A DNA stretch of 64,000 bases from Rhodococcoides kyotonense (GCF_001645385.1 NZ_LVHI01000010.1:1-64000); one strand, 5' to 3'. Positions 10,473 through 20,424 are shown, numbered from the stretch's first letter. The notes: generated by a model from the sequence alone, not told the origin. Numbers and translations: made by a program.

Positions 10473-11222
10473 CGCACCGAACACCCCGCGGTAGACGAGC
10501 GCGCCCAATGCTCCACCGACGAGCGGGAAGACGACGAACAGCCAGACCTGTCCCATCGCGCCGGGCTGCCACGGGGCGACGGCCAGGCTTCGGGCCGGAT
10601 TGACCGACGTGTTGTCGATCGGAATCGACACCAGATGGATGACCGCCAGCGTGAAGCCGATCGATACGCCGGCGAGCGGGACGTCGGAGATCTGGTCGGT
10701 CGAGGCCAACACGACGAAGACGAGCAACGCCGTCAGGAGCACCTCGACGACGATCGCTGCCGTGATGCCGTACCCGTTCTCCAGGATCCCGCCCAACGGG
10801 CCTTCGATCGCCGACGGGCTGTGCGGTCCCCAGCCGTTGGCGCCGAGGCCGTCGACGCTGCGGTCGTACGAGGGAAGACTGTTCGCGATCGCGAACAACA
10901 CCGCGCCGGCTATCAAGCCGCCGACGACCTGGGCAACCATGAACAGCGCCGTCTGAACGATCGTCAGACGGCCGACGAGCAACTGCCCGAACGTCACGGC
11001 CGGATTGACGTGACATCCGGAGATCGGGCCGATCGCGTAGACCAGGAACAACAGGGTCAGGCCGAAGGCGAGCGCGACGCCCAGATTTCCCACCTTGTCG
11101 CCGGCGAAGACCGCGGTACCGACTGCGGTGAACACGAGCACGAACGTGCCTATCGCTTCGACGATGTACTTCTTGGTATCGGAGATGACCTCGGGTTCCA
11201 CGTACTCCTGTGCCGTCGACAT
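10449..11222 (-). CDS. aqpZ: Aquaporin Z-like water channel (MIP family)
   Basis: A 257-residue major intrinsic protein with six membrane helices. The two pore half-helices carry the NPA motifs HVNPAVT (73-75) and SVNPARS (208-210). A histidine at about residue 196 and Arg211 after the second NPA fit the narrow selectivity filter of water-specific aquaporins rather than glycerol facilitators. The central GANGWGPHSPSAIEGPLGG insert is also seen in actinobacterial AqpZ. It is transcribed toward the PemK-domain gene and is not part of this locus in M. tuberculosis. A water channel fits the osmotic theme of the window, but a link is only suggestive. Confidence 0.9.
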   Translation of the reverse strand: MSTAQEYVEPEVISDTKKYIVEAIGTFVLVFTAVGTAVFAGDKVGNLGVALAFGLTLLFLVYAIGPISGCHVNPAVTFGQLLVGRLTIVQTALFMVAQVVGGLIAGAVLFAIANSLPSYDRSVDGLGANGWGPHSPSAIEGPLGGILENGYGITAAIVVEVLLTALLVFVVLASTDQISDVPLAGVSIGFTLAVIHLVSIPIDNTSVNPARSLAVAPWQPGAMGQVWLFVVFPLVGGALGALVYRGVFGAAAPPVRG

Positions 11223-11276
11223 AGCCCACCTCTGCTCGATCGAAAAGTCGAAAAGAGAAACCTGCCGAGCAGTAGG

Positions 11277-12119
11277 TTACGCCAGTCGTGTGATCTCTAC
11301 CACGACATCGAGGTCGGTGGAACCACCACCCGAATAGATACCTTTCAGGGGCGGGACGTCCGCGTAATCGCGTCCGAGACCCACCGACACGTGCTGTTCG
11401 CTGACGGGAATGGCGTTGGTCGGGTCGTAGCCCCACCAGGCGCCGGTCCATGCCTCGATCCATGCGTGGCTCTGCCCCTCGACCGACGCACCGACGACTG
11501 CTTCCTTCTTCGGGTGCAGGTAGCCGGAGCAGTAGCGACTCGGGATACCGACGCTACGCAGCAGCAGAAGCGTCAGATGCGCGTAGTCCTGGCAGACGCC
11601 CTTCTTCTCCGACCACGCCTCGACAGCCGACGTGTGCACGCCCGTCGTGCCGGGGACGTACGACATCTCCTCGTGTACCCATTCGGCAATTGCGACGACC
11701 GATTCCTGGGGCGGTAGGCCCTTCGTCAGCTTCTTCGCGATCGACGCGAGTTGCCGATTCTGCGGCACGTAGACCGTGAAGCCGAGGACTTCGTCGAAGC
11801 GGTCGACGACTGCTTCGCTCGCCAGGTACTCCCACGACGCCGTCTCCTCGGGCGGCGTGAACGGGTCGGTCTCCACGACGGACGACCCCGTCACCTCGAG
11901 TTCGGTGTGCGGCGCGTGCAGGTCGAACGCGGTCACCGCGGTTCCCCAGTAGTCGGTGTACCGGAACGATCGAGTGACCGGATTGGTCTCGACCCGGTTC
12001 AGAATGACGTTCTGTCGGTGGTCGCTTCGTGGCGTCAGACGCGCCTCGTTGTACGACGACGTCACCGGCGCGTCGTACTTGTAGCCCGTGGTGTGCACGA
12101 CGCGCATACGCCAACTCAC
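11277..12119 (-). CDS. Transglutaminase-like cysteine protease/transferase (Rv2409c-like)
   Basis: A 280-residue protein with an N-terminal beta domain (HTTGYKYDAPVTSSYNEARL) and a transglutaminase-like core with the triad C176 (KGVCQDYAH), H218 (GQSHAWIEAW) and D232 (WGYDPTNA). It is the last gene of a three-gene leftward operon with an alpha-E protein and a circularly permuted ATP-grasp enzyme, and its ATG overlaps the alpha-E stop (ATGA). Iyer, Aravind and colleagues (2009) predicted such trios to build and remove peptide tags; the actual substrate is unknown. Confidence 0.85.
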   Translation of the reverse strand: MSWRMRVVHTTGYKYDAPVTSSYNEARLTPRSDHRQNVILNRVETNPVTRSFRYTDYWGTAVTAFDLHAPHTELEVTGSSVVETDPFTPPEETASWEYLASEAVVDRFDEVLGFTVYVPQNRQLASIAKKLTKGLPPQESVVAIAEWVHEEMSYVPGTTGVHTSAVEAWSEKKGVCQDYAHLTLLLLRSVGIPSRYCSGYLHPKKEAVVGASVEGQSHAWIEAWTGAWWGYDPTNAIPVSEQHVSVGLGRDYADVPPLKGIYSGGGSTDLDVVVEITRLA

Positions 12120-13090
12120 AGCTCACCTTCCAGTTGATCTTCGTAGCTCCCCTTGCCTGCGTCGGTCCACGCGACCCACGGCGCGGCGTGAAAGTACTGC
12201 TTGGAGATGGCGTCGCCGAGTTCGCGGCACGTCTCCTGCAGCGCGATCAGCCGGTCCTGCAGATCGTCCAACAACGCACCGGGGCGCAGGAACTCCAGTT
12301 CGCTTCGGGCTCGACCCAGCAACCGCTGGGCTTCCGCACGAGCGCCGACGCGGCTGTTCGGCTGATGATCGAGCTGATCGAGCGACCGCTCCGCCTCGCT
12401 GAGCGCATAGAACACCGATCGCGGAAAAAGCCTGTCCAACAACATGAATTCGAGCACGCGTTGCGCGTCGAGCGCCCCTCGGTACGTCCGAAGGTAGGTG
12501 TCGTGCGCACCTGCCGCGCGCAGCACCGTCACCCACGCGGGCGACGACGGCCTGTCCCCCGCGCGTGAGAGCAGCAGCCGCACGACCATGTCGACGCGTT
12601 CGACGGAACGGCCGAGGATGAGGAAGCGGTAGCCGTCGTCGTGACTGAGAGTCGAGTCGGCGAGACCGGCGAACATCGCCGCCCTCTCCTCGATGTAACT
12701 GAAGAACTCGTGCGGACCGGTGCGTTTCGACGCGCGGATCCGATCACTCAGCCCGTTGTAGGTCGTGTTGAGGCATTCCCACATCTCGGTGGACGTGACT
12801 TCCCGTGCGCCGCGGGCGTTTTCGCGCGCACTGGACAGCGAGTCGACGATGGACCCGCCGCCTGTCCGGCTGAACGCGACGAGCTCGGTGAGCGACCACA
12901 CGTCGAACGACTCGTCGGGCTCGTACCGAAAACCCAGCACGCGCAACAGAACTCGCGAGATGTGGTCCGGGTCGACGGTCGCGTCCTCGAGCAGCTGGTG
13001 CACCGTGACGTCGAGAATGCGGGCAGTGTCGTCCGCCCGCTCGACGTATCGCCCGATCCAGTAGAGCGATTCCGCGTTCCGAGCGAGCAT
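12116..13090 (-). CDS. Alpha-E domain protein (DUF403; Rv2410c-like)
   Basis: A 324-residue, almost wholly alpha-helical protein of the DUF403/alpha-E family, starting MLARNAESLYWIGRYVERAD, the family's hallmark N-terminus. It lies between the ATP-grasp and transglutaminase genes, starting directly after the former's stop and overlapping the latter by four bases. The family nearly always co-occurs with these two partners and is thought to assist the ATP-grasp ligase. No catalytic residues are assigned. Confidence 0.85.
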   Translation of the reverse strand: MLARNAESLYWIGRYVERADDTARILDVTVHQLLEDATVDPDHISRVLLRVLGFRYEPDESFDVWSLTELVAFSRTGGGSIVDSLSSARENARGAREVTSTEMWECLNTTYNGLSDRIRASKRTGPHEFFSYIEERAAMFAGLADSTLSHDDGYRFLILGRSVERVDMVVRLLLSRAGDRPSSPAWVTVLRAAGAHDTYLRTYRGALDAQRVLEFMLLDRLFPRSVFYALSEAERSLDQLDHQPNSRVGARAEAQRLLGRARSELEFLRPGALLDDLQDRLIALQETCRELGDAISKQYFHAAPWVAWTDAGKGSYEDQLEGEL

Positions 13091-14773
13091 CTAGCTGACA
13101 CCACCGTTCGACTGCTGCTGCTGTTGCTGCTGTTGCTGTTGGTCCATCGTCAGTTCGGGGCCCTGCTCGACCGTCGGCGACTCGGGCGGTTCACTGACGA
13201 TCTCCTCGCCCGCGAGCTCCTGCTCCTCCTGCGACGTTCGCGTCGCCAGCACCCAGGTGTCCTTGCTGCCGCCACCCTGACTGGAATTGACCACCAGGGA
13301 CCCCTCCGGGAGCGCGACGCGCGTCAGACCACCGGGCAGCACCCAGACGTCGTCCCCGTCGTTGACCGCGAACGGGCGAAGATCGACGTGACGCGGCACG
13401 AGCCGGTCGCCGATCTTGGTGGGAACCGTCGACAGCTGGACGACGGGCTGAGCGATCCACCCGCGCGGATCGGCACGGATCTTCTTGCTGATGGTCGCCA
13501 GTTCCTTGGGCGACGCGTCGGGACCGAAGACGATGCCGTAGCCGCCGGAACCTTCGACGGGCTTGATGACGAGTTCGTCGACGCGATCGAGCACTTCCTC
13601 GCATTCGTCGTCGAGCCAGCAACGAAACGTGTCGACGTTCGCGAGCAACGGTTTCTCGCCCAGGTAGTAGTCGATGATCGTCGGTACGTACGTGTAGACG
13701 AGTTTGTCGTCGCCCACACCGTTTCCGACGGCGCTGGAGATGACGACGTTGCCGGCACGCGCGGCGTTGACGAGCCCAGCGACGCCGAGAACCGAGTCGG
13801 GCCGGAACTGCATCGGGTCGAGATAATCGTCGTCGATGCGTCGATAGATGACGTCGACCTGACGCTCACCCTCGGTGGTCCGCATGTAGACGACGTTGTC
13901 GCGGCAGAACAGGTCTCGCCCCTCGACCAGTTCGACGCCCATCAGACGAGCGAGCAGCGAATGTTCGAAGTAGGCCGAGTTCGCGACTCCCGGGGTCAGA
14001 ACGACGACGGTGGGGTCGGCCTCGTTCAGTGCGGCGGACGCACGCAGGGCGCGAAGGAGGTGCGACGCGTAATCCCCCACCGCGCGGACTCGATGCGTCG
14101 CGAACAGATCGGGGAACACGCGCGCCATCGTGCGGCGGTTCTCCATGACGTAGGACACGCCGGACGGCGAGCGCAGGTTGTCCTCGAGGACGCGGAAGGT
14201 GCCCTGGGCGTCGCGCACGATGTCGATGCCGGCGACGTGGATACGGACACCGTTCGGCGGGACGATGCCGATCGCTTCGCGGTGAAAGTGCTCACACGAG
14301 GTGACGAGGCGCTTCGGGACGACGCCGTCGCGCAGAATCTCCTGGTCTCCGTAGATGTCGGCGAGGAACATCTCCAACGCCTTGACGCGCTGCTTGAGGC
14401 CACGTTCGAGTCGAGACCACTCACCCGCCGCGATGACGCGCGGCACCTGGTCGAGCGGAAACGGCCGCTCCTGACCGGACAGCGAGAACGTGATGCCCTG
14501 GTCGATGAAAGCGCGGCCCAACGCATCGGACCGCGCGTCCAGGTCGGCCGAGCTCGACGGTTCGAGTGCAGTGTGAATTCCTTTGTAGGGCGTTCGGGTC
14601 TTTCCTTCGCCGTCGAACATCTCGTCGAACGCCGAGCCGTACTTCCCGTTGTCGAGGTAACCGTCGAACACCCCGTCGATGACGGGATTCGCACGTGCCG
14701 CGGATTTGGACTTCGTCTTGGCCTTGGCCTCTGGGGCTGCGGCGCCTCCGGATCGCGGACTCATTGTCGACAT
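13091..14773 (-). CDS. Circularly permuted ATP-grasp ligase (Rv2411c-like) with polyglutamine tail
   Basis: A 560-residue member of the circularly permuted ATP-grasp family (DUF404/DUF407), predicted to form amide bonds in a peptide. Conserved stretches include YKGIHTALEPSSSADLDARS, VRIHVAGIDIVRDAQGTFRV, LEDNLRSPSGVSYVMENRR, VYMRTTEGERQVDVIYRRID and the glycine-rich VIKPVEGSGGYGIVFGP. An unusual feature is the C-terminus, where ten consecutive Gln codons (13112-13141) precede SNGGVS. The ATG at 14773 is one of two close candidates (the other is 14764), with no strong ribosome site. It heads the three-gene operon and is divergent from rpsT. Confidence 0.82.
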   Translation of the reverse strand: MSTMSPRSGGAAAPEAKAKTKSKSAARANPVIDGVFDGYLDNGKYGSAFDEMFDGEGKTRTPYKGIHTALEPSSSADLDARSDALGRAFIDQGITFSLSGQERPFPLDQVPRVIAAGEWSRLERGLKQRVKALEMFLADIYGDQEILRDGVVPKRLVTSCEHFHREAIGIVPPNGVRIHVAGIDIVRDAQGTFRVLEDNLRSPSGVSYVMENRRTMARVFPDLFATHRVRAVGDYASHLLRALRASAALNEADPTVVVLTPGVANSAYFEHSLLARLMGVELVEGRDLFCRDNVVYMRTTEGERQVDVIYRRIDDDYLDPMQFRPDSVLGVAGLVNAARAGNVVISSAVGNGVGDDKLVYTYVPTIIDYYLGEKPLLANVDTFRCWLDDECEEVLDRVDELVIKPVEGSGGYGIVFGPDASPKELATISKKIRADPRGWIAQPVVQLSTVPTKIGDRLVPRHVDLRPFAVNDGDDVWVLPGGLTRVALPEGSLVVNSSQGGGSKDTWVLATRTSQEEQELAGEEIVSEPPESPTVEQGPELTMDQQQQQQQQQQSNGGVS

Positions 14774-15000
14774 GTTGCTACAGAGACTGGCGTCGAGCGC
14801 GCTGGACACGTTAAATTCTCGAAACACGGCCCGTCCCGCACGGCCCGGCGCGACGCCGCGTCGACGGATTGGGTTCTGCGACGCCCAGCTGGTATTCTCG
14901 ATCTTCGGCGCTGGGCTGCAATGGCTCCGCAGCAGACTTCGGGCATTCCAGCATGGATCGCCCTGACCGGAATACCGACGAAGACAGAAGGATTTTACGC

Positions 15001-15261
15001 GTGGCCAACATCAAGTCCCAGAAGAAGCGCATTCTCACCAACGAGCGCAACCGCCTGCGCAACCAGTCGGTGAAGTCCTCGCTGCGGACGATCATTCGCT
15101 CCTTCCGCACCGCTGAGGCTGCAGGCGACAAGGCAACGGCGTCCGCCATCGCCGTCACCGCAGGTCGTCAGCTGGACAAGGCAGCCAGCAAGGGCGTCAT
15201 CCACAAGAACCAGGCAGCCAACAAGAAGTCGGCTCTGGCTCTGGCTGTCAACAAGCTCTGA
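15001..15261 (+). CDS. rpsT: 30S ribosomal protein S20
   Basis: An 86-residue basic helical protein that begins [20 protein letters not shown], typical of S20, which binds 16S rRNA in the 30S subunit. The GTG start at 15001 is set by an AGAAGGA ribosome site 8 bases upstream; frames further upstream extend only into intergenic sequence. It is convergent with holA, and a strong terminator lies between them. Position matches Rv2412. Confidence 0.97.
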   Translation: MANIKSQKKRILTNERNRLRNQSVKSSLRTIIRSFRTAEAAGDKATASAIAVTAGRQLDKAASKGVIHKNQAANKKSALALAVNKL

Positions 15262-15289
15262 TTCAGACCTTCTCGTAGAGAACCTCGCA

Positions 15290-15321
15290 AGAACCCGCTC
15301 GGATCACCGAGCGGGTTCTTT
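15290..15321. terminator. Intrinsic terminator of rpsT
   Basis: A perfect 13-bp stem (AGAACCCGCTCGG, 15290-15302, with 15307-15319), loop ATCA, then a short T stretch. It follows the rpsT stop by 28 bases and could also serve the convergent holA transcript. Confidence 0.85.
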
Positions 15322-15344
15322 GCTGTTCGCTCCGCTTCGGCCGG

Positions 15345-16313
15345 TCAACTACCGAGGCCGGCCACGACGGCCACCGCGTGCTCGACGGCGTAATCCGCGT
15401 CGGCTGCTTGGCCTTTGACGTCGGCGTTCAACTGCGCGACGATCTGCAACGCCTCCCCGATCGACTGCCCGTTCCAGCTGCGCGCCTGGGCCTGCGCCTT
15501 CTTGATCTTCCACGGCGGCATGCCGAGTTCACTCGCCATACGGAACGGGTCCCCGCGACCCGCCGACCCGACCAGCGCGATGGTCCGCACCGCGTCGGCG
15601 AGCGCGTCGGCAAGCAGGACGTGGGGCACACCCCGGTGCATCGCCCACCGCAGGGCCTCCAGCGCGCCTGCACCATCCCCTGCGACGGCCTTCTCGGCGA
15701 CGTCGAAACCGGAGACTTCGGCTTTGCCCGAGTAGTAGCGGCGTACCGCGGCCACGTCGACCTTGCCCGCGGTGTCGGCGACCAGCTGCGAGCACGCCGC
15801 CGCTAGTTCACGCAGTTCGGAACCGACGGATTCGACGACGGCCTCGACGACGTCGCCGCTGACCCTGACACCCGCAGCGGTGAATTCTCGTTTGACGAAG
15901 TCGGGGCGGTCGCCGGGCTTCAGCTTGGAGCAGTCGTGCGTGACGGCACCGGCCTTCTGCAGCGCACCGGCCATCGCCTTCGCGCGGCCACCGCCGGAAT
16001 GCATGACGACGAGGACGGCCCCGGCAGGCGGATCCGCGGCCGCGTCGAGCACGAGGGCGACGGCGTCCTTGCCCGCCTCGGCTGCCGCCTCCAGCACGAC
16101 GACGCGGTCCTCCGCGAACAGAGACGGGCTGAGCAGCTCGGCGAGTTCGGGGGCGGTGGCATCGCCTGCACGCAGCTTGGTGACCGGCACCTCGTCACCC
16201 TCGGGTGCCCCGGCGCGCACATCGGCGACGATCGACGCGACCGCCCGATCCATGAGCAATTCCTCGTCGCCGAGTACGAGGTGCAGAGGAGAAACCGAGG
16301 CTGTCGCAGTCAC
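15345..16313 (-). CDS. holA: DNA polymerase III subunit delta
   Basis: A 322-residue clamp-loader subunit that opens the sliding clamp at the replication fork. The N-terminus [20 protein letters not shown] and the middle segments [11 protein letters not shown] and [13 protein letters not shown] fit the HolA family, as does its place after comEC (Rv2413c). It is the last gene of the long leftward run starting at proA, 48 bases after comEC. The start is a GTG codon. Confidence 0.93.
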   Translation of the reverse strand: MTATASVSPLHLVLGDEELLMDRAVASIVADVRAGAPEGDEVPVTKLRAGDATAPELAELLSPSLFAEDRVVVLEAAAEAGKDAVALVLDAAADPPAGAVLVVMHSGGGRAKAMAGALQKAGAVTHDCSKLKPGDRPDFVKREFTAAGVRVSGDVVEAVVESVGSELRELAAACSQLVADTAGKVDVAAVRRYYSGKAEVSGFDVAEKAVAGDGAGALEALRWAMHRGVPHVLLADALADAVRTIALVGSAGRGDPFRMASELGMPPWKIKKAQAQARSWNGQSIGEALQIVAQLNADVKGQAADADYAVEHAVAVVAGLGS

Positions 16314-16361
16314 AGCACAGATCGTGCCATGCCGGTCCGACGCTCTCCGAATGCGCCGACG

Positions 16362-17900
16362 TCACAAGAGTGCCGTTGCCACCCACGCGAGTGTCGCCGC
16401 CGCACAGAGCACTCCGCACACCCATCGGATGGGCCGGAATCGCAATGCCACGAGGACGACAAGCGTGCCGCCGAGAACGAGCCCTGCACCGGCGATGCCG
16501 TCCGGAACGACGATCGCACCCCCGGGAGCCGACGCGGCCCAGTGCGCGACGGCAATCAACCACCACAGCGGCGCGGACGCCAGTTCGAGGACGAGTGCGG
16601 CGAGTCCGATCGAGACCGGTGCGATCGTTGCCGCGGTCGCACCGACGACGGTGATCGGCGCGACGACCGGCGCGACCACGATGTTGGCCAGTACACCGAC
16701 CACCGAGAACGTGCCCGCCATCGCCGCCACCACCGGGGCCGTGACGGCGTGAGCCGCCGCCGCCACCGCGACGATCTCGGCACCGGCCCTCCCCCACCCG
16801 TGACGACGCAGCCAGTCCACCCAGACCGGCGCGAGCACGACGAGACCGGCGGTCGCGAGCACCGACAACGCGAATCCGAAGTCGACTGCCAGTTCCGGCC
16901 ACCACGCGAGCAACACCAGCACTGCGGTGCACAACGCGGGGACCGCCTGACGACGGCGCCCCGTCACGAGCGCGAGCAGTCCTATTCCGCCCATCACGGC
17001 CGCGCGCAACACGCTCGGCGACGGACGCGCGACCACGACGAAACCCAGCAACACGACGGCACACACCACCACCGTCGGGCGTGGACCGATTCCGATCCCC
17101 CGCGTCAACAACAGCACGGCACCCAGGACGATCGAAAAGTTGGCTCCCGAGACGGCGTTCAGATGTGTCAGACCTGCTGCCTTGAAATCGCTTTCGACGT
17201 CGTCGGGCAGTGCCGAGACGTCTCCGACGACGAGACCGGGCAGCAGCCCGGCCTGATCGTCGGGCAGCGCTGCCCCGGCGGCCGACGTCAGATCACGCCG
17301 TATCGAATCCGCTGCGACGCCGATCGGACCTGGATCGCCCACCAGCAGCGGCGGTCCCTGCGTTCGAACGACCGCGAGCGTCAGATCGGCGCGGTCCGGC
17401 AGTGCGAGCCGACCACGCAGCGTCACCGATTGGCCTGGCACCACGTGCTCCCACCCGTCGGCGGGCGCGACGACGAGAATTCGACCGCCGTGACGAACGG
17501 GAACGCCTCCGATGTCGATCTGCTCGAGTTCCGCTCGCACCGACACCGTTGCGGGACCGGGGTAGCGCAACCGACGGGGATCCTCACGAACCACGACCGC
17601 CGCGCTGACCCACGCCTTGTCCGCCGCTGCCGACGTGACGGGGCTCGACTCGACCGCCGACGAGTGCAGTGCCGCCGCGCCCGAGTAGCAGGCGCCCGCT
17701 ACCGCGAACGCGATCAGCCCGACGCCCCACCCCACACCTCTGGTCGAAACACACAGCAGCGCAGCAACACTCATGCATACGACGGCGACAACCACGGCGA
17801 CGGCCGATCCGAACAGCACCCCGACGACGGTCGCGGTCCACGCCGCGGCTGCGGCAGGTACCAACCGAACATCGAACGGCCGGATGGCCGGTTCGTTCAC
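16362..17900 (-). CDS. comEC: ComEC/Rec2-family DNA-uptake channel, short form
   Basis: A 512-residue integral membrane protein of the ComEC/Rec2 family. It has many hydrophobic helices, an OB-like extracytoplasmic part (VSVRAELEQIDIGGVPVRHG) and the competence domain signature GLTHLNAVSGANFSIVLGAV. The GTG at 17900 overlaps the comEA stop (GTGA), whereas the longer open frame reads back through comEA. The C-terminal metallo-beta-lactamase domain of Bacillus ComEC is absent; the M. tuberculosis equivalent Rv2414c is also short, as I recall. It would carry single-stranded DNA across the membrane if competence exists here, but no pilus genes are in the window. Confidence 0.88.
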   Translation of the reverse strand: MNEPAIRPFDVRLVPAAAAAWTATVVGVLFGSAVAVVVAVVCMSVAALLCVSTRGVGWGVGLIAFAVAGACYSGAAALHSSAVESSPVTSAAADKAWVSAAVVVREDPRRLRYPGPATVSVRAELEQIDIGGVPVRHGGRILVVAPADGWEHVVPGQSVTLRGRLALPDRADLTLAVVRTQGPPLLVGDPGPIGVAADSIRRDLTSAAGAALPDDQAGLLPGLVVGDVSALPDDVESDFKAAGLTHLNAVSGANFSIVLGAVLLLTRGIGIGPRPTVVVCAVVLLGFVVVARPSPSVLRAAVMGGIGLLALVTGRRRQAVPALCTAVLVLLAWWPELAVDFGFALSVLATAGLVVLAPVWVDWLRRHGWGRAGAEIVAVAAAAHAVTAPVVAAMAGTFSVVGVLANIVVAPVVAPITVVGATAATIAPVSIGLAALVLELASAPLWWLIAVAHWAASAPGGAIVVPDGIAGAGLVLGGTLVVLVALRFRPIRWVCGVLCAAATLAWVATALL

Positions 17901-18733
17901 ACCGAGACCTGAGCGCGCAGCTTCTCCAGTCGGACCGGGCCGATGCCGTCGACCTCCGACAGTTGGTCGACGGAAGTGAAGCGACCGTTCACCTCCCGCC
18001 ACGCGACGATGTTGGCGGCCGTGACAGGACCGACGCCCGGCAGCGCGTCGAGCTCGGCCACCGACGCGTCGTTCAGATTCACCGGACCGCCGCCGTCAGG
18101 GCCGGCTGCCGCTGTCGAATTTCCCTGCGTATCAGCCTGACTCGTCGTTCCGCTGACGATCGGACGCCCCTCGGGCGGCAGCGCGCCGACCACGATCTGA
18201 TCGCCGTCGGCGACTTTCGCCGCGAGATTGAGCGCGACGACGTCGCCGCCGTCGCGGGCTCCACCCGCCGCGGCCAGGGCATCGGCGACGCGGGATCCGA
18301 CCGGGAGATGAACCAGTCCGGCGTTGACGACGAGCCCGACGACACTGACGACGAGATCGACCGGCGGTTCGGGAACCCCGGACGCAGCACCGTCGGACGC
18401 AGCACTACCGGACGCCGAAGCGCCCTCCGAAACAGGCTGCACGACAGGGAGAGCCGGAACCGGGGCTACGGCGGGCGCGTCACGAAGCCAGCCGTACGCC
18501 GCCACGAGGACGACGACCAGGCCCACCCCCGCCAACGCGAACATTCCCTTGCGTCCCGGGTCCACGCGCGCGCCGCGCCACCGTTCGGGTAGATACGCCG
18601 ACAGGGCTGTGTCGCGACGATCGTCGGCGAGCAACCAGTTCGGTTGTCCGGTGCGATCGTCGTCGTGTTCGCCCGTCGATCGTGGCGGTGCGGATCCGGC
18701 GCGCGACACCGTACGGTTCTCGAGACTTGCCAT
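17897..18733 (-). CDS. comEA: ComEA-like DNA-binding protein with SLBB and helix-hairpin-helix domains
   Basis: A 278-residue membrane-anchored protein. A basic cytoplasmic head precedes one transmembrane helix (KGMFALAGVGLVVVLVAAYG). Then come an Ala/Ser/Pro linker, an SLBB domain (VVNAGLVHLPVGSRVADALA) and a C-terminal pair of helix-hairpin-helix motifs (NLNDASVAELDALPGVGPVT, then SEVDGIGPVRLEKL) that bind double-stranded DNA. It is coupled to comEC. Length and layout agree with Rv2415c. The eis gene that follows in M. tuberculosis is absent. Confidence 0.92.
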   Translation of the reverse strand: MASLENRTVSRAGSAPPRSTGEHDDDRTGQPNWLLADDRRDTALSAYLPERWRGARVDPGRKGMFALAGVGLVVVLVAAYGWLRDAPAVAPVPALPVVQPVSEGASASGSAASDGAASGVPEPPVDLVVSVVGLVVNAGLVHLPVGSRVADALAAAGGARDGGDVVALNLAAKVADGDQIVVGALPPEGRPIVSGTTSQADTQGNSTAAAGPDGGGPVNLNDASVAELDALPGVGPVTAANIVAWREVNGRFTSVDQLSEVDGIGPVRLEKLRAQVSV

Positions 18734-18823
18734 GGGCCGACGCTAACCCGGCGACGATTCCGGCCTGGCTCCTCTGCGCTGGTGAGAAATTGCCCTGTGG
18801 ACAGACCGGACGGCTGTGGACGA

Positions 18824-19657
18824 TCAGGCGTCGGGGCAGACCGCGACGCCGACCGCTCCCGGCCCGACGTGCGCACCGAGCACCGCTCCGAACGGTGTGA
18901 CGTCGACGCGGTCGACCTGCGAAACACGTTCTGCCAGTTGCGATGCGAGCGTCTCGGCGCGTTCCGGGCACTGCATGTGATGCACCGTCAGCGCGACGCC
19001 GTGCTCGCCTGCGACCGACGCGACCGCGTTCACGAGTTTTCCGAGCGCCTTCGTCGACGTGCGCGCCTTCTCCGCGAGGACGAGCCGCCCCTCGCTCAGA
19101 TGGAGGACGGGTTTCATCGCGAGCGCCGTCCCGAGCAACGCTGCGGCTGCGCCGATCCGGCCACCGCGGCGCAGATGGTCGAGTTTGTCCACGACGATGA
19201 ACGAGCGCACGCGCACCGACACCGACACCGCTGCGTCGTAGACGGCGTCGAGGTTCCCGCCTGCCGCAGCCGTCGACGACGCCGCCAGCGCGGCGTACCC
19301 GACGCCCATTCCCGCCGCCCCGGAGTCGACGACGCGTATGCCGTCTCCCAGTTCGGCGGCAGCCCGCCGGGCCGCCTCCCACGTGCTGGAGAGTCCGCGC
19401 GAGATGTGCACGGCGACGACGCCGTCGCCGCCACTGCGGTCGAGCGCGTCACCGTAGATCCGTCGCAGTTCGTCGGGCGACGCGCCGGCCGTCGTCACGG
19501 GGCCGTCGGCGGCGAAGTCGTCGGGAATGGGGTCGATCCCCTCACGAAGATCGGCGCCTCCCACGAACACGTGCAGCGGCGCGATTGCCATGCCTTCTCG
19601 CCGGGCGACGGCGTCGTCGATGCACGCCGAGGAATCGGTGACGACGACGACGCTCAT
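18824..19657 (-). CDS. DegV-family fatty-acid-binding protein
   Basis: A 277-residue DegV-family protein that begins [20 protein letters not shown], the family's N-terminal strand and first lipid-contacting serine loop, with the [16 protein letters not shown] and [18 protein letters not shown] segments. DegV/FakB proteins hold a fatty acyl chain, in Firmicutes for the fatty-acid kinase FakA; no FakA partner is visible here. The ATG at 19657 overlaps the stop of the preceding gene (ATGA), whereas the frame upstream is that gene's shadow. Matches Rv2417c. Confidence 0.88.
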   Translation of the reverse strand: MSVVVVTDSSACIDDAVARREGMAIAPLHVFVGGADLREGIDPIPDDFAADGPVTTAGASPDELRRIYGDALDRSGGDGVVAVHISRGLSSTWEAARRAAAELGDGIRVVDSGAAGMGVGYAALAASSTAAAGGNLDAVYDAAVSVSVRVRSFIVVDKLDHLRRGGRIGAAAALLGTALAMKPVLHLSEGRLVLAEKARTSTKALGKLVNAVASVAGEHGVALTVHHMQCPERAETLASQLAERVSQVDRVDVTPFGAVLGAHVGPGAVGVAVCPDA

Positions 19658-20424
19658 GCCTGCTGCCCGTCCGCGCTGACGCGGGGACGCAGTTCCGCGA
19701 GCATCGCGTCGGCGACAGCGACGTGTGCGTCCCAGCCCCAGTGGATGCCGTCGGGATTCGCGTTGTTGGACATGATGTTCGCGCGGACGGCCTCGGCGAG
19801 ATCGACGAGCGGCACGCCGGTGTCCGAGCTCCAGCGCCGCAGTGCCCGCTCGGCTGCGGGCCGCCCGGTGTGCACGTTGCCGTACGCGTCGCTGCGATGC
19901 ACCGACGGCAACGTGCCGACGACGGGCAGGTCGGGTCGGACGTACGCCAGAGCGGCACGGGACTTCTCGAGATATTCGACGCTGAGCTTGGGTGGCAATG
20001 CGACGGGCCATCCGAGCGGCGACAGCCGGGGCTGCGCCCACTGATATCCGTTCCGAACGATACGACGGAGAGCCGGCGGCCTGACGTAGCGAATCTGCTC
20101 GCGCAACGCCGTCGGCAACGGCGACGGTAGCGAATCCATCCCGCCGACGCCGAACACGACCGCGCCCGCTTTCGGGATGGCTGCCCACACGCGGGGGTCC
20201 TGTGTCAGTGCCCACCACACGTCTCGGCTGGTCCAGCCGATCCGGGCGACCAGTTCGACCGTCCACCCCAGCTCCGACGCCACCAGATTGGGCCAGATCC
20301 TCGGGTCGTCGACCGGCAGGCCGCCCTTGGGGCCGTAGTAACTGAGCGAGTCCGCCAACACCAGCAGTACCGGCGGCGTCCCCTCGTCCACCGGTGGTGC
20401 CGAGTAGTCGTCAGAGGACGTCAC
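19654..20424 (-). CDS. octT: SGNH-fold acyltransferase (OctT, Rv2418c-like)
   Basis: A 256-residue SGNH/GDSL-fold protein: serine block [16 protein letters not shown] (Ser about residue 26), FGVGGMDSL, and a C-terminal Asp/His block [20 protein letters not shown]. The M. tuberculosis equivalent was characterised as OctT, which octanoylates early intermediates of methylglucose lipopolysaccharides. Here it overlaps the upstream glucosylglycerate phosphatase gene by 14 bases and degV by four, keeping that pathway's pair together. Whether this organism makes such polysaccharides is not shown by the window. Confidence 0.8.
   Translation of the reverse strand: MTSSDDYSAPPVDEGTPPVLLVLADSLSYYGPKGGLPVDDPRIWPNLVASELGWTVELVARIGWTSRDVWWALTQDPRVWAAIPKAGAVVFGVGGMDSLPSPLPTALREQIRYVRPPALRRIVRNGYQWAQPRLSPLGWPVALPPKLSVEYLEKSRAALAYVRPDLPVVGTLPSVHRSDAYGNVHTGRPAAERALRRWSSDTGVPLVDLAEAVRANIMSNNANPDGIHWGWDAHVAVADAMLAELRPRVSADGQQA

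Noticed and set aside
12641-15073. 810-codon plus-strand frame opposite the ATP-grasp gene and running into rpsT
   Set aside because: It lacks family motifs, runs through the divergent promoter region and clashes with three well-supported genes.
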